A DNA stretch of 64,000 nucleotides from CAYQCE01 sp964415885 (GTDB taxonomy: Bacteria; Zixibacteria; MSB-5A5; JAABVY01; JAHJOQ01), in assembly GCA_964415885.1 (NCBI GenBank), contig CAYQCE010000012.1, positions 1 through 64,000 of the forward strand, in the 5' to 3' direction. Below, piece by piece: positions 33,163 to 41,464 of this stretch (position 1 is its first letter; every line of letters starts with the position of its first letter). The position numbers and the translations under genes were made by a program. A model generated the notes under the pieces. That model saw nothing but the letters and a program-made list of their open reading frames with translations. It did not search any database and had not been told where the DNA came from.

Positions 33163-33191
33163 CAGCTTAATCTGTCGGCGAGGATGACAGC

Positions 33192-33719
33192 ATGAACAAT
33201 GTACTGAGGCAGAATGTACTCGTCCTGAATCAGAACTATGAGCCTCTCTCGGTGTGTAGTGTTCGCCGGGCGGTTCTGATGATGTTTCTCGGCAAGGTTG
33301 AGATTATTGAAAAATCGGACGGGAAGCGAATCAGGTCCACGAGCCGGTCGATAGCGGTGCCATCCGTGATAAGGCTCTGGGAGTACGCGAGGCTGCCGAG
33401 AAAACAGATTATTCTAACGAGGAAGAACATCATAAAACGGGACGGCGGAATGTGCATGTACTGTGGTCGGCGCGACGGTCCTATGACTGTGGATCACATC
33501 GTTCCGCGCAATCTCGGCGGGAAGGACAGCTGGGAGAATCTTGTCACAGCCTGCCTCAGATGCAATAACAAGAAGGGAAATCGAACTCCCGATCAGGCCG
33601 GTATGATGCTGCGAACGAAGCCGCGACGACCGAATCACCTGACGTTCATAGAACATTTCGTAGGAATCGCTGATGACTGCTGGAAGCCGTACCTGTTTAT
33701 CGAGGAGATAAAGACCTGA
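33192..33719 (+). CDS. HNH endonuclease family protein
   Basis: 175 residues. The N-terminal half (L-V-L-N-Q-N-Y-E-P-L-S-V-C-S-V-R-R-A) and the HNH module (C-M-Y-C-G ... M-T-V-D-H-I-V-P-R-N-L-G-G-K-D-S-W-E-N-L-V-T-A-C ... C-N-N-K-K-G-N-R) match a widespread chromosomal HNH family. The CxxC pairs bind zinc and the D-H and N residues form the beta-beta-alpha metal finger. The function of this housekeeping-type HNH is not established. It begins an operon: its TGA overlaps the ATG of trpS by one base. Confidence 0.9.
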   Translation: MNNVLRQNVLVLNQNYEPLSVCSVRRAVLMMFLGKVEIIEKSDGKRIRSTSRSIAVPSVIRLWEYARLPRKQIILTRKNIIKRDGGMCMYCGRRDGPMTVDHIVPRNLGGKDSWENLVTACLRCNNKKGNRTPDQAGMMLRTKPRRPNHLTFIEHFVGIADDCWKPYLFIEEIKT

Positions 33720-34708
33720 TGGCGAGAAAGATCATACTGTCGGGAATGCAACCAACTGGTAAACTTCATCTCGGCAATTACGAGGGTGCGCTGAAAAACT
33801 GGGTGTCGCTGCAGGATGACTATGACATGTTCTGCTGTATTGTCGACTGGCACGCCCTGACATCCGACTATGACGACACTGCCGGAATCCGCGATCGTAT
33901 ATTCGAGATGGCTGTCGACTATCTCGCTTCCGGCCTCGATCCGAAGAAATGTGCCATCTTCATTCAGTCGGACGTCAAGGAGCATGCGGAGCTTCACCTT
34001 TTGTTTTCGATGTTCACGCCGACACCCTGGCTCGAACGGGTGCCATCCTACAAGGACAAGGCGGCAGCGCTGGGTCTTGATTCGTACGGATTTCTCGGCT
34101 ATCCGCTTCTTCAGGCTGCGGATATCCTTGTCTATAGGGCACATCTGGTCCCGGTAGGAAAGGACCAGTTGCCGCATATCGAGCTGACGCGCGAGGTTGC
34201 GAGGCGTTTCAACCACCTCTATGGCGACGTGTTTCCCGAACCGGATGCCAAGCTGACGAAGTTCGCTGAAGTCCCGGGCACGGACGGGCGTAAGATGAGC
34301 AAGTCGTACGATAATATAATCGCATTGGCGGACACGCCGGAGGAGACCGAGGCCAGGATCAAGCGCATGTTCACCGATCCGCAAAAGCTACGGAAGGGCG
34401 ATCCCGGTCGGCCGGAAATCTGTCCGGTGTTTGCGCTGCACAAGATATACACTAAGGATGAAAGCGCGATCGAGACGATCGACCGCACCTGTAGAACCGG
34501 AGAGCTTGGCTGCGTCGCAGATAAGAAGCACTTGACTGAGTCGCTGAACGAGGCGCTCGCACCGGTTCGTGAAAAGCGCAGGGAGCTTCTCGGCAGCCCT
34601 GACACAGTCTGGGATGTGTTGCGTGACGGTGCCGCACGGGCTCGTGAACGGACCGCCGAAACGATGGAGATGGTGAGGGCTAGGATGGGGCTGAAATATG
34701 ACACATGA
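33719..34708 (+). CDS. trpS: Tryptophanyl-tRNA synthetase
   Basis: Charges tRNA-Trp; class Ic synthetase, 329 residues. HIGH appears as H-L-G-N within P-T-G-K-L-H-L-G-N-Y and KMSKS is intact in G-R-K-M-S-K-S-Y-D-N. M-V-P-V-G-K-D-Q-style and D-P-Q-K-L-R-K-G-D-P-G-R-P blocks are present. It overlaps the HNH gene by one base and scpA by 11 bases, so it is embedded in a translationally coupled operon. Confidence 0.96.
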   Translation: MARKIILSGMQPTGKLHLGNYEGALKNWVSLQDDYDMFCCIVDWHALTSDYDDTAGIRDRIFEMAVDYLASGLDPKKCAIFIQSDVKEHAELHLLFSMFTPTPWLERVPSYKDKAAALGLDSYGFLGYPLLQAADILVYRAHLVPVGKDQLPHIELTREVARRFNHLYGDVFPEPDAKLTKFAEVPGTDGRKMSKSYDNIIALADTPEETEARIKRMFTDPQKLRKGDPGRPEICPVFALHKIYTKDESAIETIDRTCRTGELGCVADKKHLTESLNEALAPVREKRRELLGSPDTVWDVLRDGAARARERTAETMEMVRARMGLKYDT

Positions 34709-35462
34709 GGAGATATTCGCTATCGACCCGATGACCGGGGAGGAATCGACAACTTATTCCGTGCGACTTGATAAGTTCGAGGGACCGCTTGATCTGCTCC
34801 TGTATCTGATCCGCAAAAACGAGATTGACATCTACGATGTTCCAATCGCCAGAATTACGCGCCAGTATCTCGACTACATTGAGATGATGCGACTGCTTGA
34901 TCTCGATGTTGCCGGTGAGTTTGTGATTATGGCAGCCACGCTGATTCGGATCAAATCGAAGCTTCTGTTGCCTCGCAAGGACGATGAGTTCGAGGAGGAT
35001 CCGAGGGAGCAGCTTATACTCGCGCTGCTCGAGTACAAGAAGTACAAGGAGGCCTCGGGCCATCTCAAGAACCTCGAAACGAAGGAGCGAGATATTCTCA
35101 CGCGCTCCGATTTCTCGATTGTAGACACGAGTCCACAGGAAGAATTTGTGCTCGAGGCCACGGTGTTCGATCTTTTGACAGCCTTCAAGAGGGTGATGGA
35201 GGAGTATTCACGCGAGGATCACCATGATGTGGTGCGTGAGGATATCAAGGTAGAGGACCGAATTGATGATATAATAACATTCCTTAGGGATAGAGGCGGT
35301 GCGACGTTCCGGGAGCTCATGCCGGAGGCGCCCATAAAAATGATGATAATCGTGACCTTCGTCGCTATACTGGAGCTGATCAAGCAGAATACAATCTATG
35401 CAAGGCAGAGTGCGCAGTTGGGCGAGATTCGAGTGTACTTGAAGGAGGCCGCGAGTGTTTGA
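34698..35462 (+). CDS. scpA: Segregation and condensation protein A
   Basis: Kleisin subunit that bridges SMC heads in the chromosome-condensing SMC-ScpAB complex. 254 residues; the N-terminal domain starts at F-E-G-P-L-D-L-L-L-Y-L-I-R-K-N-E-I-D-I-Y (about 24-43), the canonical ScpA signature. The A-T-L-I-R-I-K-S-K-L-L-L-P segment follows, and the C-terminal winged helix ends with A-I-L-E-L-I-K. Overlaps trpS and scpB. smc itself is not in the window. Confidence 0.95.
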   Translation: MTHEEIFAIDPMTGEESTTYSVRLDKFEGPLDLLLYLIRKNEIDIYDVPIARITRQYLDYIEMMRLLDLDVAGEFVIMAATLIRIKSKLLLPRKDDEFEEDPREQLILALLEYKKYKEASGHLKNLETKERDILTRSDFSIVDTSPQEEFVLEATVFDLLTAFKRVMEEYSREDHHDVVREDIKVEDRIDDIITFLRDRGGATFRELMPEAPIKMMIIVTFVAILELIKQNTIYARQSAQLGEIRVYLKEAASV

Positions 35463-36135
35463 TGCTCCCGACGACAGGCTGATGCTCATAGAGGCGCTGC
35501 TGTTCGCGTCGGAGTCACCTCAGCCACGCAAGAAACTGATCCAGTTCATTGGCAAATCATCCGCGCAGCAGCTAGACGAGCTGATCGAAGAGCTGAATGA
35601 GTCATACGCTAACGAGGGCCGGTCTTTTCGAATTAGAGTGATCGCCGGCGGTTTCCAGATGCATCTGCTTCCGACGTACACGAGGGCGGTCGAGAAATTT
35701 CTGCAGACGCAGAGGGAGAGACGTTTATCGCAGGCCGCGCTGGAAACGCTTGCTATCATAGCCTACAAGCAGCCGGTCACGAAGGCCGATGTCGAGCATA
35801 TCCGGGGAGTCAACTCGGACGGCGTGATAGCGTCGCTTCTCGAACGCAAACTTGTGGCGATAGTGGGCAGATCGCAGAAAGTCGGCAGAGCGCTTCTATA
35901 TGGAACGTCACGTCAGTTCCTCGAATTTTTCGGACTCAACAGCCTCGATGAGCTTCCGAAGCTGGATGAGCTTGTTTTACCGGGTGAAGACGACCCGGAT
36001 TCGCGCGATCAGGTCGAACTCGTTCTCTCGGAGAAATCCACACAAGATGTTGAGACTGCAGAGGATGAGCCGACTGATGAGGAGGAAACCGCTCTGGTCG
36101 GTCAGGAAATCGACGAAAAACCCGATGTAAATTAG
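35455..36135 (+). CDS. scpB: Segregation and condensation protein B
   Basis: Winged-helix KITE partner of ScpA in the SMC complex. The core (about 1-180) has L-I-E-A-L-L-F-A-S-E, L-S-Q-A-A-L-E-T-L-A-I-I-A-Y-K-Q-P-V-T-K-A-D-V-E and I-R-G-V-N-S-D-G-V-I motifs. An acidic C-terminal tail of about 45 residues extends past the fold. The start is GTG 35455, overlapping scpA by 8 bases, with GAAGGAGG upstream. Confidence 0.95.
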   Translation: MFDAPDDRLMLIEALLFASESPQPRKKLIQFIGKSSAQQLDELIEELNESYANEGRSFRIRVIAGGFQMHLLPTYTRAVEKFLQTQRERRLSQAALETLAIIAYKQPVTKADVEHIRGVNSDGVIASLLERKLVAIVGRSQKVGRALLYGTSRQFLEFFGLNSLDELPKLDELVLPGEDDPDSRDQVELVLSEKSTQDVETAEDEPTDEEETALVGQEIDEKPDVN

Positions 36136-36153
36136 AAAGATGTCGATTTTCAG

Positions 36154-36891
36154 GTGACCCGACTCGATGCTATGAGACTCAACAAGTATTTATCCAAGTG
36201 TGGGATCGCCTCACGTCGTGGGGCCGATCGCATGATTGAACAGGGGCGCGTCTCGATCAACGGTAAGCCGGTCAAAGAGCTGGGCGTTATCATTGATGAG
36301 AACAAGGATGAAGTCTCAGTTGACGGCAGGCTCTGCACTCTACCGCCCGAGCCAGTCTACATTATCCTGAACAAACCCAAAGGCTATGTGACTACGATGA
36401 GGGACGAATTCGGTCGCAAAACAGTGCTCGACCTCATTCGAAATGTCGGACAGCGAGTTTATCCGGTCGGCCGGCTTGATCTCGATACCGAGGGGATTCT
36501 CCTTCTCACAGATGACGGAGAATTGTCATACCGCCTCACACACCCGAAATTCGGTATCAAGAAGGTCTACCGTGCGACAGTTCGGGGCGAGTTTCCGCTG
36601 GAGCTGATCTCTCGAATCGATGAAGGCGTAAAGCTCGAGGACGATTTCGTTGCCTCTGCACGGGCAAAGCTCGTTGGCAGCCAGGGCAAGTTTTCGACCT
36701 TGATCCTCGAACTCTCAGAAGGTCGTAAACGGGAGGTCCGTCGGATCTGCCGCACGCTCGGCTTTCCTGTGCAGCACCTGAGACGCATCAAGTTCGCCGA
36801 TCTCTCCTGCGAGGGAATGAAAGTCGGCACGTGGCGCTATCTGAACCGCAAGGAAGTCGATAAGCTCAAGAAGAAGGTCGACCTCGCTTAG
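36154..36891 (+). CDS. RsuA/RluB-family rRNA pseudouridine synthase
   Basis: Converts a specific rRNA uridine to pseudouridine. 245 residues: an S4 RNA-binding domain (M-R-L-N-K-Y-L-S-K-C-G-I-A-S-R-R-G-A-D, about 7-60) and a catalytic domain with G-R-L-D-L-D-T-E-G-I-L-L-L-T-D-D-G, where the first Asp is the nucleophile. Position after scpB is the conserved place for rluB-type genes. I give the GTG at 36154; the ATG at 36172 matches the family's usual first residue and may be the true start. Confidence 0.92.
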   Translation: MTRLDAMRLNKYLSKCGIASRRGADRMIEQGRVSINGKPVKELGVIIDENKDEVSVDGRLCTLPPEPVYIILNKPKGYVTTMRDEFGRKTVLDLIRNVGQRVYPVGRLDLDTEGILLLTDDGELSYRLTHPKFGIKKVYRATVRGEFPLELISRIDEGVKLEDDFVASARAKLVGSQGKFSTLILELSEGRKREVRRICRTLGFPVQHLRRIKFADLSCEGMKVGTWRYLNRKEVDKLKKKVDLA

Positions 36892-36955
36892 TATTGACCC
36901 ATCAGTGCATTTCCCTTATTATCTCTCAGAAAATCAACAAAGCCTGTGGGTGCGA

Positions 36956-37633
36956 ATGGGAAAGAATGTCGTTATAGCAATCGATGGACCGGCCGGATCT
37001 GGAAAGTCAACCACCGCTCGCAGCGTCGCCGAGCGATTGGGATTCATCTTTTTGGATACGGGAGCGATGTACAGGTCGGTCACACTGCTTGCCCTGCGTG
37101 AGGGCATTGAGCCTTCGGACGCCGAATCGTTGGAGAGAATCGCGCATAGAATGGATCTCAGGTTCGAGCCGGGGGATCCTCGCCAGAAGGTAGTCGTGAA
37201 TGGCGAGGATGTGACGGCGGACATCCGCAGCGCGGAGGTGACACGCGCCGTGTCGGAGGTGTCCGCTCATGCAGAGGTTCGCAGTATTCTGGTCGATAGG
37301 CAGCAGCAGTTCGCAAGAAAGCACAATCTCGTTGCAGAGGGACGTGACACCACGAGCGTGGTTTTTCCCGATGCATTTCTGAAGGTCTATCTCGTGGCGA
37401 GCGTTGAAGAAAGGGCGCGCCGACGAGTGAGAGACTTCGAATCGCTCGGAAAACGCACGACTCTCGAAGAGCAGATTGCGGATATAGAGAGGCGCGACGT
37501 GTATGACTCCTCCCGTGAAGCCTCGCCGTTGACCCAGACTGATGATTCGATTCTGCTCGATACAACTGATATGACGATAGATGAGCAGGTTGATGCCGTA
37601 GTCCGACTATACAGCGAGAGGACAGGGGATTGA
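36956..37633 (+). CDS. cmk: Cytidylate kinase
   Basis: Phosphorylates CMP and dCMP. From ATG 36956 the protein is 225 residues, starting M-G-K-N-V-V-I-A-I-D-G-P-A-G-S-G-K-S-T with the P-loop at once; an in-frame ATG at 36905 would add 17 unrelated residues. The family signatures L-D-T-G-A-M-Y-R, A-E-G-R-D-T-T-S-V-V-F-P-D-A and R-R-V-R-D are visible (R-D-T replaces the more common R-D-I/M). Neighbours plsC and rpsA follow the common cmk-plsC-rpsA order. Confidence 0.94.
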   Translation: MGKNVVIAIDGPAGSGKSTTARSVAERLGFIFLDTGAMYRSVTLLALREGIEPSDAESLERIAHRMDLRFEPGDPRQKVVVNGEDVTADIRSAEVTRAVSEVSAHAEVRSILVDRQQQFARKHNLVAEGRDTTSVVFPDAFLKVYLVASVEERARRRVRDFESLGKRTTLEEQIADIERRDVYDSSREASPLTQTDDSILLDTTDMTIDEQVDAVVRLYSERTGD

Positions 37634-38241
37634 GGCTTTACTACTGGTTTGTCTGGTTTACAGTAAGGACGCTATCGACCCTGCTGTTCGGGCGCAGATC
37701 GAGTGGTCATCACAACCTTCCGAGAGAGTCGGGTGCGCTGATTGCGTCCAATCACTGCTCGGTGGCAGATCCGCCGTTCGTGTCGGTTAGTATCAAGCGG
37801 CCGATCTACTTCTTCGCCAAGGCGGAGCTTTTCGGCCACTGGTGGTCGCCTTTTTTGATCAGCGGGCTGAATGCATTTCCGGTCAAACGGGGACGTATAG
37901 ATCGGAAGGCATACGGGCAGGCGCTCTCCGTCCTGAAGGCCGGCAACTGGTTGCTTCTGTTTCCGGAAGGGACGCGATCCAAAGACGGGAAGCTCCGTGA
38001 GGGCAAGTCCGGCGTGGCCAAAATGGCGTTTGATGCAAATGTGCCAATTGTCCCGACATGCGTCACGAATTCTCGCCACTTGAAGAATGCACTCTTCCGA
38101 AGGAAGAAGATTCGGGTGAGATTCGGCGAGCCGGTCTATCCGCGTGAGTTCGCAAAGATCGAATCTGACAGGGATCGATACGTCGCCATGACCCGGGAAG
38201 TGATGCGGAGAATCGCGGAGCTGCTCAAATCTTTCGAATAG
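37630..38241 (+). CDS. plsC: 1-acyl-sn-glycerol-3-phosphate acyltransferase
   Basis: Membrane-associated acyltransferase that makes phosphatidic acid. 203 residues with the HX4D catalytic motif N-H-C-S-V-A-D-P and the glycerophosphate-binding F-P-E-G-T-R-S block, plus an N-terminal hydrophobic stretch (Y-Y-W-F-V-W-F-T-V). The start is TTG 37630, overlapping the cmk stop by four bases (TTGA). Confidence 0.93.
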   Translation: MRLYYWFVWFTVRTLSTLLFGRRSSGHHNLPRESGALIASNHCSVADPPFVSVSIKRPIYFFAKAELFGHWWSPFLISGLNAFPVKRGRIDRKAYGQALSVLKAGNWLLLFPEGTRSKDGKLREGKSGVAKMAFDANVPIVPTCVTNSRHLKNALFRRKKIRVRFGEPVYPREFAKIESDRDRYVAMTREVMRRIAELLKSFE

Positions 38242-38286
38242 CCGCCGAACTATATTTCTTATAGACCTTTTTAGCCCAAAAAGGCT

Positions 38287-38314
38287 TTGACACGCAAACG
38301 TTTTCCGATATATT
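38287..38314 (+). promoter_or_regulatory. Sigma-70 promoter of rpsA
   Basis: TTGACA (38287-38292), 16-base spacer, TATATT (38309-38314). This gives an rpsA leader of about 50 bases, so S1 can be made independently of the upstream operon. Confidence 0.65.
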
Positions 38315-38371
38315 GCGCATCTATAGCCTACGTGGCAGAATGCTAATGTATAAGGAGGATTTCAAGCACTA

Positions 38372-40492
38372 ATGAGTGAATCAGAACAGAAACAGGTCGC
38401 TGCAACTGCAAAGACAGGAGGTGATGCCGGTTCTGAAAAAGCTTCTTCGAAGAAATCAAAGAAGAGAGATGCTCAGAAGAAGCAGAAAGTGAGCAAGGCC
38501 GAACAAAAGGCCAGGAGTCTCGTTACCGAGAAGGTAAAAGAATCCGGTAGAACAGAAACCTCGCGTCGCCGCCGCGTCTCCCAGAGAGCCGCAGAAAAGG
38601 CAAGAGTGCCCGTGGTGACCTCCGAGGAGATCGAGTCGGTAGACGCAATCAAGCTCACCGATCTCGACCGGCATGATTACTCGGAGGACGAGTACAATGA
38701 GATGCTTGCCATGTACGAGGAAACGATCTCCGATATCAAGGAGGGAGAAATCGTACAGGGCAAAGTCCTCGGTGTTACCCGGGATGACGTGATCGTAGAT
38801 GTTGGCTTCAAGTCGGAGGGGATAATCCCGATTCACGAGTTTACCCCGCCGGTGGAGGTCAAGGTAGGCGATCCGATCGAAGTGTATCTCGAGGCAATCG
38901 AGGACCAGCACGGTCAGCTCGTACTTTCAAAACAGAAGGCCGATTTCCTTCGCGTATGGGACAACATCCGCGAGGCGCATGAGGCCGGTGAACTTGTTCG
39001 CGGAAGACTCGTGAGACGAATCAAGGGTGGTATGGTCGTCGATCTCTTCGGAGTGGACGCTTTCCTCCCCGGCTCCCAGATAGCTCTGCGACAGGTTCCG
39101 AACTTCGACGATTTGATCGGCGAGCAGATGGATCTAAAGATCATCAAGCTGAACAAGAATCGCCGTAATATCGTCGTTTCTCGCAGAGTTGTTCTCGAGG
39201 AAGAGCGCGAACATCTCAGACAGCAGCTCATCAAGGAGATCGAGGTGGGCCAGGTCCGTGAAGGTACTGTCAAGAATGTCACGGATTTTGGCGTGTTCAT
39301 CGACCTCGGTGGTGTCGACGGACTCCTGCATATCACCGATATGTCGTGGGGCCGTGTGTCGCACCCATCCGAGATGGTCAACCTCGGTGACAAGATCAAT
39401 GTCAAGATTCTGGACTTCGACAAGGATACCGGGCGAATTTCACTCGGTCTCAAGCAGCTTACGCCGTACCCATGGGAGAACATCGAAGAGAAGTATCCCA
39501 TCGGTAAGAAGGTCGAGGGCAAGGTCGTTTCTCTGACCGATTACGGTGCGTTTGTCGAGCTCGAGAAGGGCATTGAGGGTCTTATCCATATTTCGGAGAT
39601 GTCGTGGACGCAGCATGTTAAGCATCCATCGAAGCTCATGAACGTTAGTGATAAGATCGAAGCTGTCGTTCTTTCCGTGGACAAGGATAACGAGAAGATC
39701 TCGCTTGGAATCAAGCAGATGGAACCGGATCCGTGGGAGACCATGGATCAGAAGTACCCGGCAGGTGCACGCGTGACGGGAAAGGTTCGCAATCTGACCA
39801 CGTTCGGCGCGTTCATTGAGCTCGAAGAGGGTATTGACGGTCTGGTGCATATCTCCGATATGTCTTGGACGAAACGTATTCAGCATCCCTCCGAGGTTAT
39901 GAAGAAGGGCGACGACGTTGAAGTCGTGGTCCTGAGAGTTGACAAGGATAATCGCAGAATCTCGCTCGGATATAAGCAGCTCGAAGAGGATCCATGGCCG
40001 CAGCTATCCAGGAACTACGCTGTCGGTGCCGAGGCCCTCGGACAGATCATACGTATCCTCGACAGAGGCGTGATCGTAGAGCTACCCGGCGGTGTCGAGG
40101 GATTTGTGCCGACAAATCAGCTCGGCAAGCAGGATCTCGAAAAACCGAGCGATTCGTTTGATATAGGTGATGAGCTTCCACTGCAGGTGATCGAATTCGA
40201 TCAGCAGGCCCGGAAGATAGTGCTGTCGGTTGATGCCTACTACCGCAAGCGCGAACGCGCGGAGCTGGAACAGTATCTCGCGAAGCACGATAACCGCGAC
40301 GGTGGTACGCTTGCCGATGCCGAAGGTGGTGAGGCACTCGCGCCCGAGGTCGAGTCGGAGCCGGAACCGGAACCGGAATCGGAGCAGGTCGAGGCTGCCC
40401 CGGCTGAACCGGAAGAGTCTTCCGAAGCCGAATCAGAGAAGCCGTCCGAAGAGAGTCCCGAAGAAGACGAGGACTCCGACAAGACACAATAG
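38372..40492 (+). CDS. rpsA: 30S ribosomal protein S1
   Basis: Ribosome-bound RNA-binding protein that brings mRNA to the 30S subunit. 706 residues, longer than the usual 550-580. A Lys/Ala/Glu-rich N-terminal extension (about 1-90) precedes six S1 domains, of which three to five are near-identical in their V-x-D-F/Y-G-A-F-I/V-x-L and H-I-S-D-M-S-W signatures. An acidic tail (about 645-706, many E-P and S-E repeats) closes the protein. The Shine-Dalgarno AGGAGG (38353-38358) is 13 bases from the ATG, unusually far. A rho-independent terminator follows. Confidence 0.95.
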   Translation: MSESEQKQVAATAKTGGDAGSEKASSKKSKKRDAQKKQKVSKAEQKARSLVTEKVKESGRTETSRRRRVSQRAAEKARVPVVTSEEIESVDAIKLTDLDRHDYSEDEYNEMLAMYEETISDIKEGEIVQGKVLGVTRDDVIVDVGFKSEGIIPIHEFTPPVEVKVGDPIEVYLEAIEDQHGQLVLSKQKADFLRVWDNIREAHEAGELVRGRLVRRIKGGMVVDLFGVDAFLPGSQIALRQVPNFDDLIGEQMDLKIIKLNKNRRNIVVSRRVVLEEEREHLRQQLIKEIEVGQVREGTVKNVTDFGVFIDLGGVDGLLHITDMSWGRVSHPSEMVNLGDKINVKILDFDKDTGRISLGLKQLTPYPWENIEEKYPIGKKVEGKVVSLTDYGAFVELEKGIEGLIHISEMSWTQHVKHPSKLMNVSDKIEAVVLSVDKDNEKISLGIKQMEPDPWETMDQKYPAGARVTGKVRNLTTFGAFIELEEGIDGLVHISDMSWTKRIQHPSEVMKKGDDVEVVVLRVDKDNRRISLGYKQLEEDPWPQLSRNYAVGAEALGQIIRILDRGVIVELPGGVEGFVPTNQLGKQDLEKPSDSFDIGDELPLQVIEFDQQARKIVLSVDAYYRKRERAELEQYLAKHDNRDGGTLADAEGGEALAPEVESEPEPEPESEQVEAAPAEPEESSEAESEKPSEESPEEDEDSDKTQ

Positions 40493-40522
40493 CCTCCTTT
40501 TGTTCGCAGAATGACAAGGCGA

Positions 40523-40551
40523 CGGGCGAGTTAAAACTCGCCCGTTTTTTT
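40523..40551 (+). terminator. Rho-independent terminator after rpsA
   Basis: CGGGCGAGTT (40523-40532) pairs perfectly with AACTCGCCCG (40535-40544), followed by TTTTTTT. It separates the core operon from the flagellar operon. Confidence 0.92.
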
Positions 40552-40720
40552 GTCCGCTATCAGTCGATAGCAGCCACTAACGAGGGACATTCCTTCCGTC
40601 CAGCGGAACTTTTTTCCCGAGAATCTCTCCTCCAGTCCGGTGTGAGCCATCCCGCTTGATGCCCTGTAATCCTATGCACAACAGGGCCATAGGGCAGTCT
40701 GAGGCGGTCCTCGTTCTGGT

Positions 40721-40736
40721 TGGCATGCCGGTTGCA
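40721..40736 (+). promoter_or_regulatory. Sigma-54 (-24/-12) promoter of the motE-fliK flagellar operon
   Basis: TGGCATG-CCGG-TTGCA matches the RpoN consensus (TGGCACG-N4-TTGCW) in all but one position, with the invariant GG (40722-40723) and GC (40734-40735) exactly 12 bases apart. The transcription start should fall near 40747, before the AGGAGG-like site at 40750. An NtrC-type activator would be needed. Confidence 0.85.
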
Positions 40737-40760
40737 TAAGCGAATGCATGGAGGAATAGT

Positions 40761-40796
40761 ATGATCGCAATTCGCAAAGGATATATCAATGGCTGA
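40761..40796 (+). CDS. 11-residue upstream ORF overlapping the start of motE
   Basis: ATG 40761 is preceded by GGAGGA at an ideal distance and encodes M-I-A-I-R-K-G-Y-I-N-G, stopping at the TGA inside the second and third codons of motE (8-base overlap). motE itself has only a weaker AAAGG site inside this mini-ORF. The layout suggests a leader peptide that couples or tunes translation of the first operon gene. It could instead be fortuitous. Confidence 0.4.
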   Translation: MIAIRKGYING

Positions 40797-41457
40797 CGAT
40801 GCGAAGAACTCAAAGATGGGAATAATGATTGGGGCTATAGGATTGCTGGCATTTGTTGTGTTCGTGGCGATCTTCTCAATCAGTATGGGTGTGTTTTCCT
40901 CCTCTAACGTCAAGCATGTACCGCAATCCGGGGATGAGCATCACGACGAGCCCGAGGGTGAGTACACTGATAAAGATCTCTACGGCGATTTCCATTCATC
41001 ATACTATGACTTCGAGTTTGATGACATGTCAGCACCGGCGGATTCCGCCGAGCTCGACTCCAATAGAGCGATGTCGCTCGAGGATTCTCTCGCACAGATG
41101 GAATGGTACGACAAGCAGAAGCGAGAGATAGATCTCGCCTGGAAAGAGATCAAAAAGGAGCGCCGCAATCTGCAGAAAGAGCGCTCCAATCTCGAGAATC
41201 TGAACCTCGAAACGGTCAGACTTCTTGAGAGGCGACGGAATATAGAAGATGCAAACACGATTCAGATGGCCAAGCTCTTTGACTCGATGAAAGGTCAGGA
41301 GGTGGCTGATATAATGAAAAACATGACCGATGAGCGCGTCGGTGCGATTCTGATGCGGATGAAGAAGCAGAACGCATCCGATGTTCTCGCGGCGATTCCC
41401 GCCGAGAGAGCGGCTCGTATAACCACGCTTATGATTAATCTCGCAGAGGGACACTGA
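40789..41457 (+). CDS. motE: MotE-like flagellar protein (MgtE N-domain-type)
   Basis: 222 residues: a single transmembrane helix (about 10-33), an acidic periplasmic-side linker, a coiled coil (about 105-150, K-K-E-R-R-N-L-Q-K-E-R-S-N-L-E-N-L) and a C-terminal MgtE_N-like domain (M-K-G-Q-E-V-A-D-I-M-K-N-M ... V-G-A-I-L-M-R-M ... A-A-R-I-T-T-L-M). MotE-type proteins chaperone the stator protein MotC in rhizobia, and related genes sit just before fliK in many phyla. First gene of the sigma-54 operon. Confidence 0.7.
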   Translation: MADDAKNSKMGIMIGAIGLLAFVVFVAIFSISMGVFSSSNVKHVPQSGDEHHDEPEGEYTDKDLYGDFHSSYYDFEFDDMSAPADSAELDSNRAMSLEDSLAQMEWYDKQKREIDLAWKEIKKERRNLQKERSNLENLNLETVRLLERRRNIEDANTIQMAKLFDSMKGQEVADIMKNMTDERVGAILMRMKKQNASDVLAAIPAERAARITTLMINLAEGH

Positions 41458-41464
41458 TAGCTGA

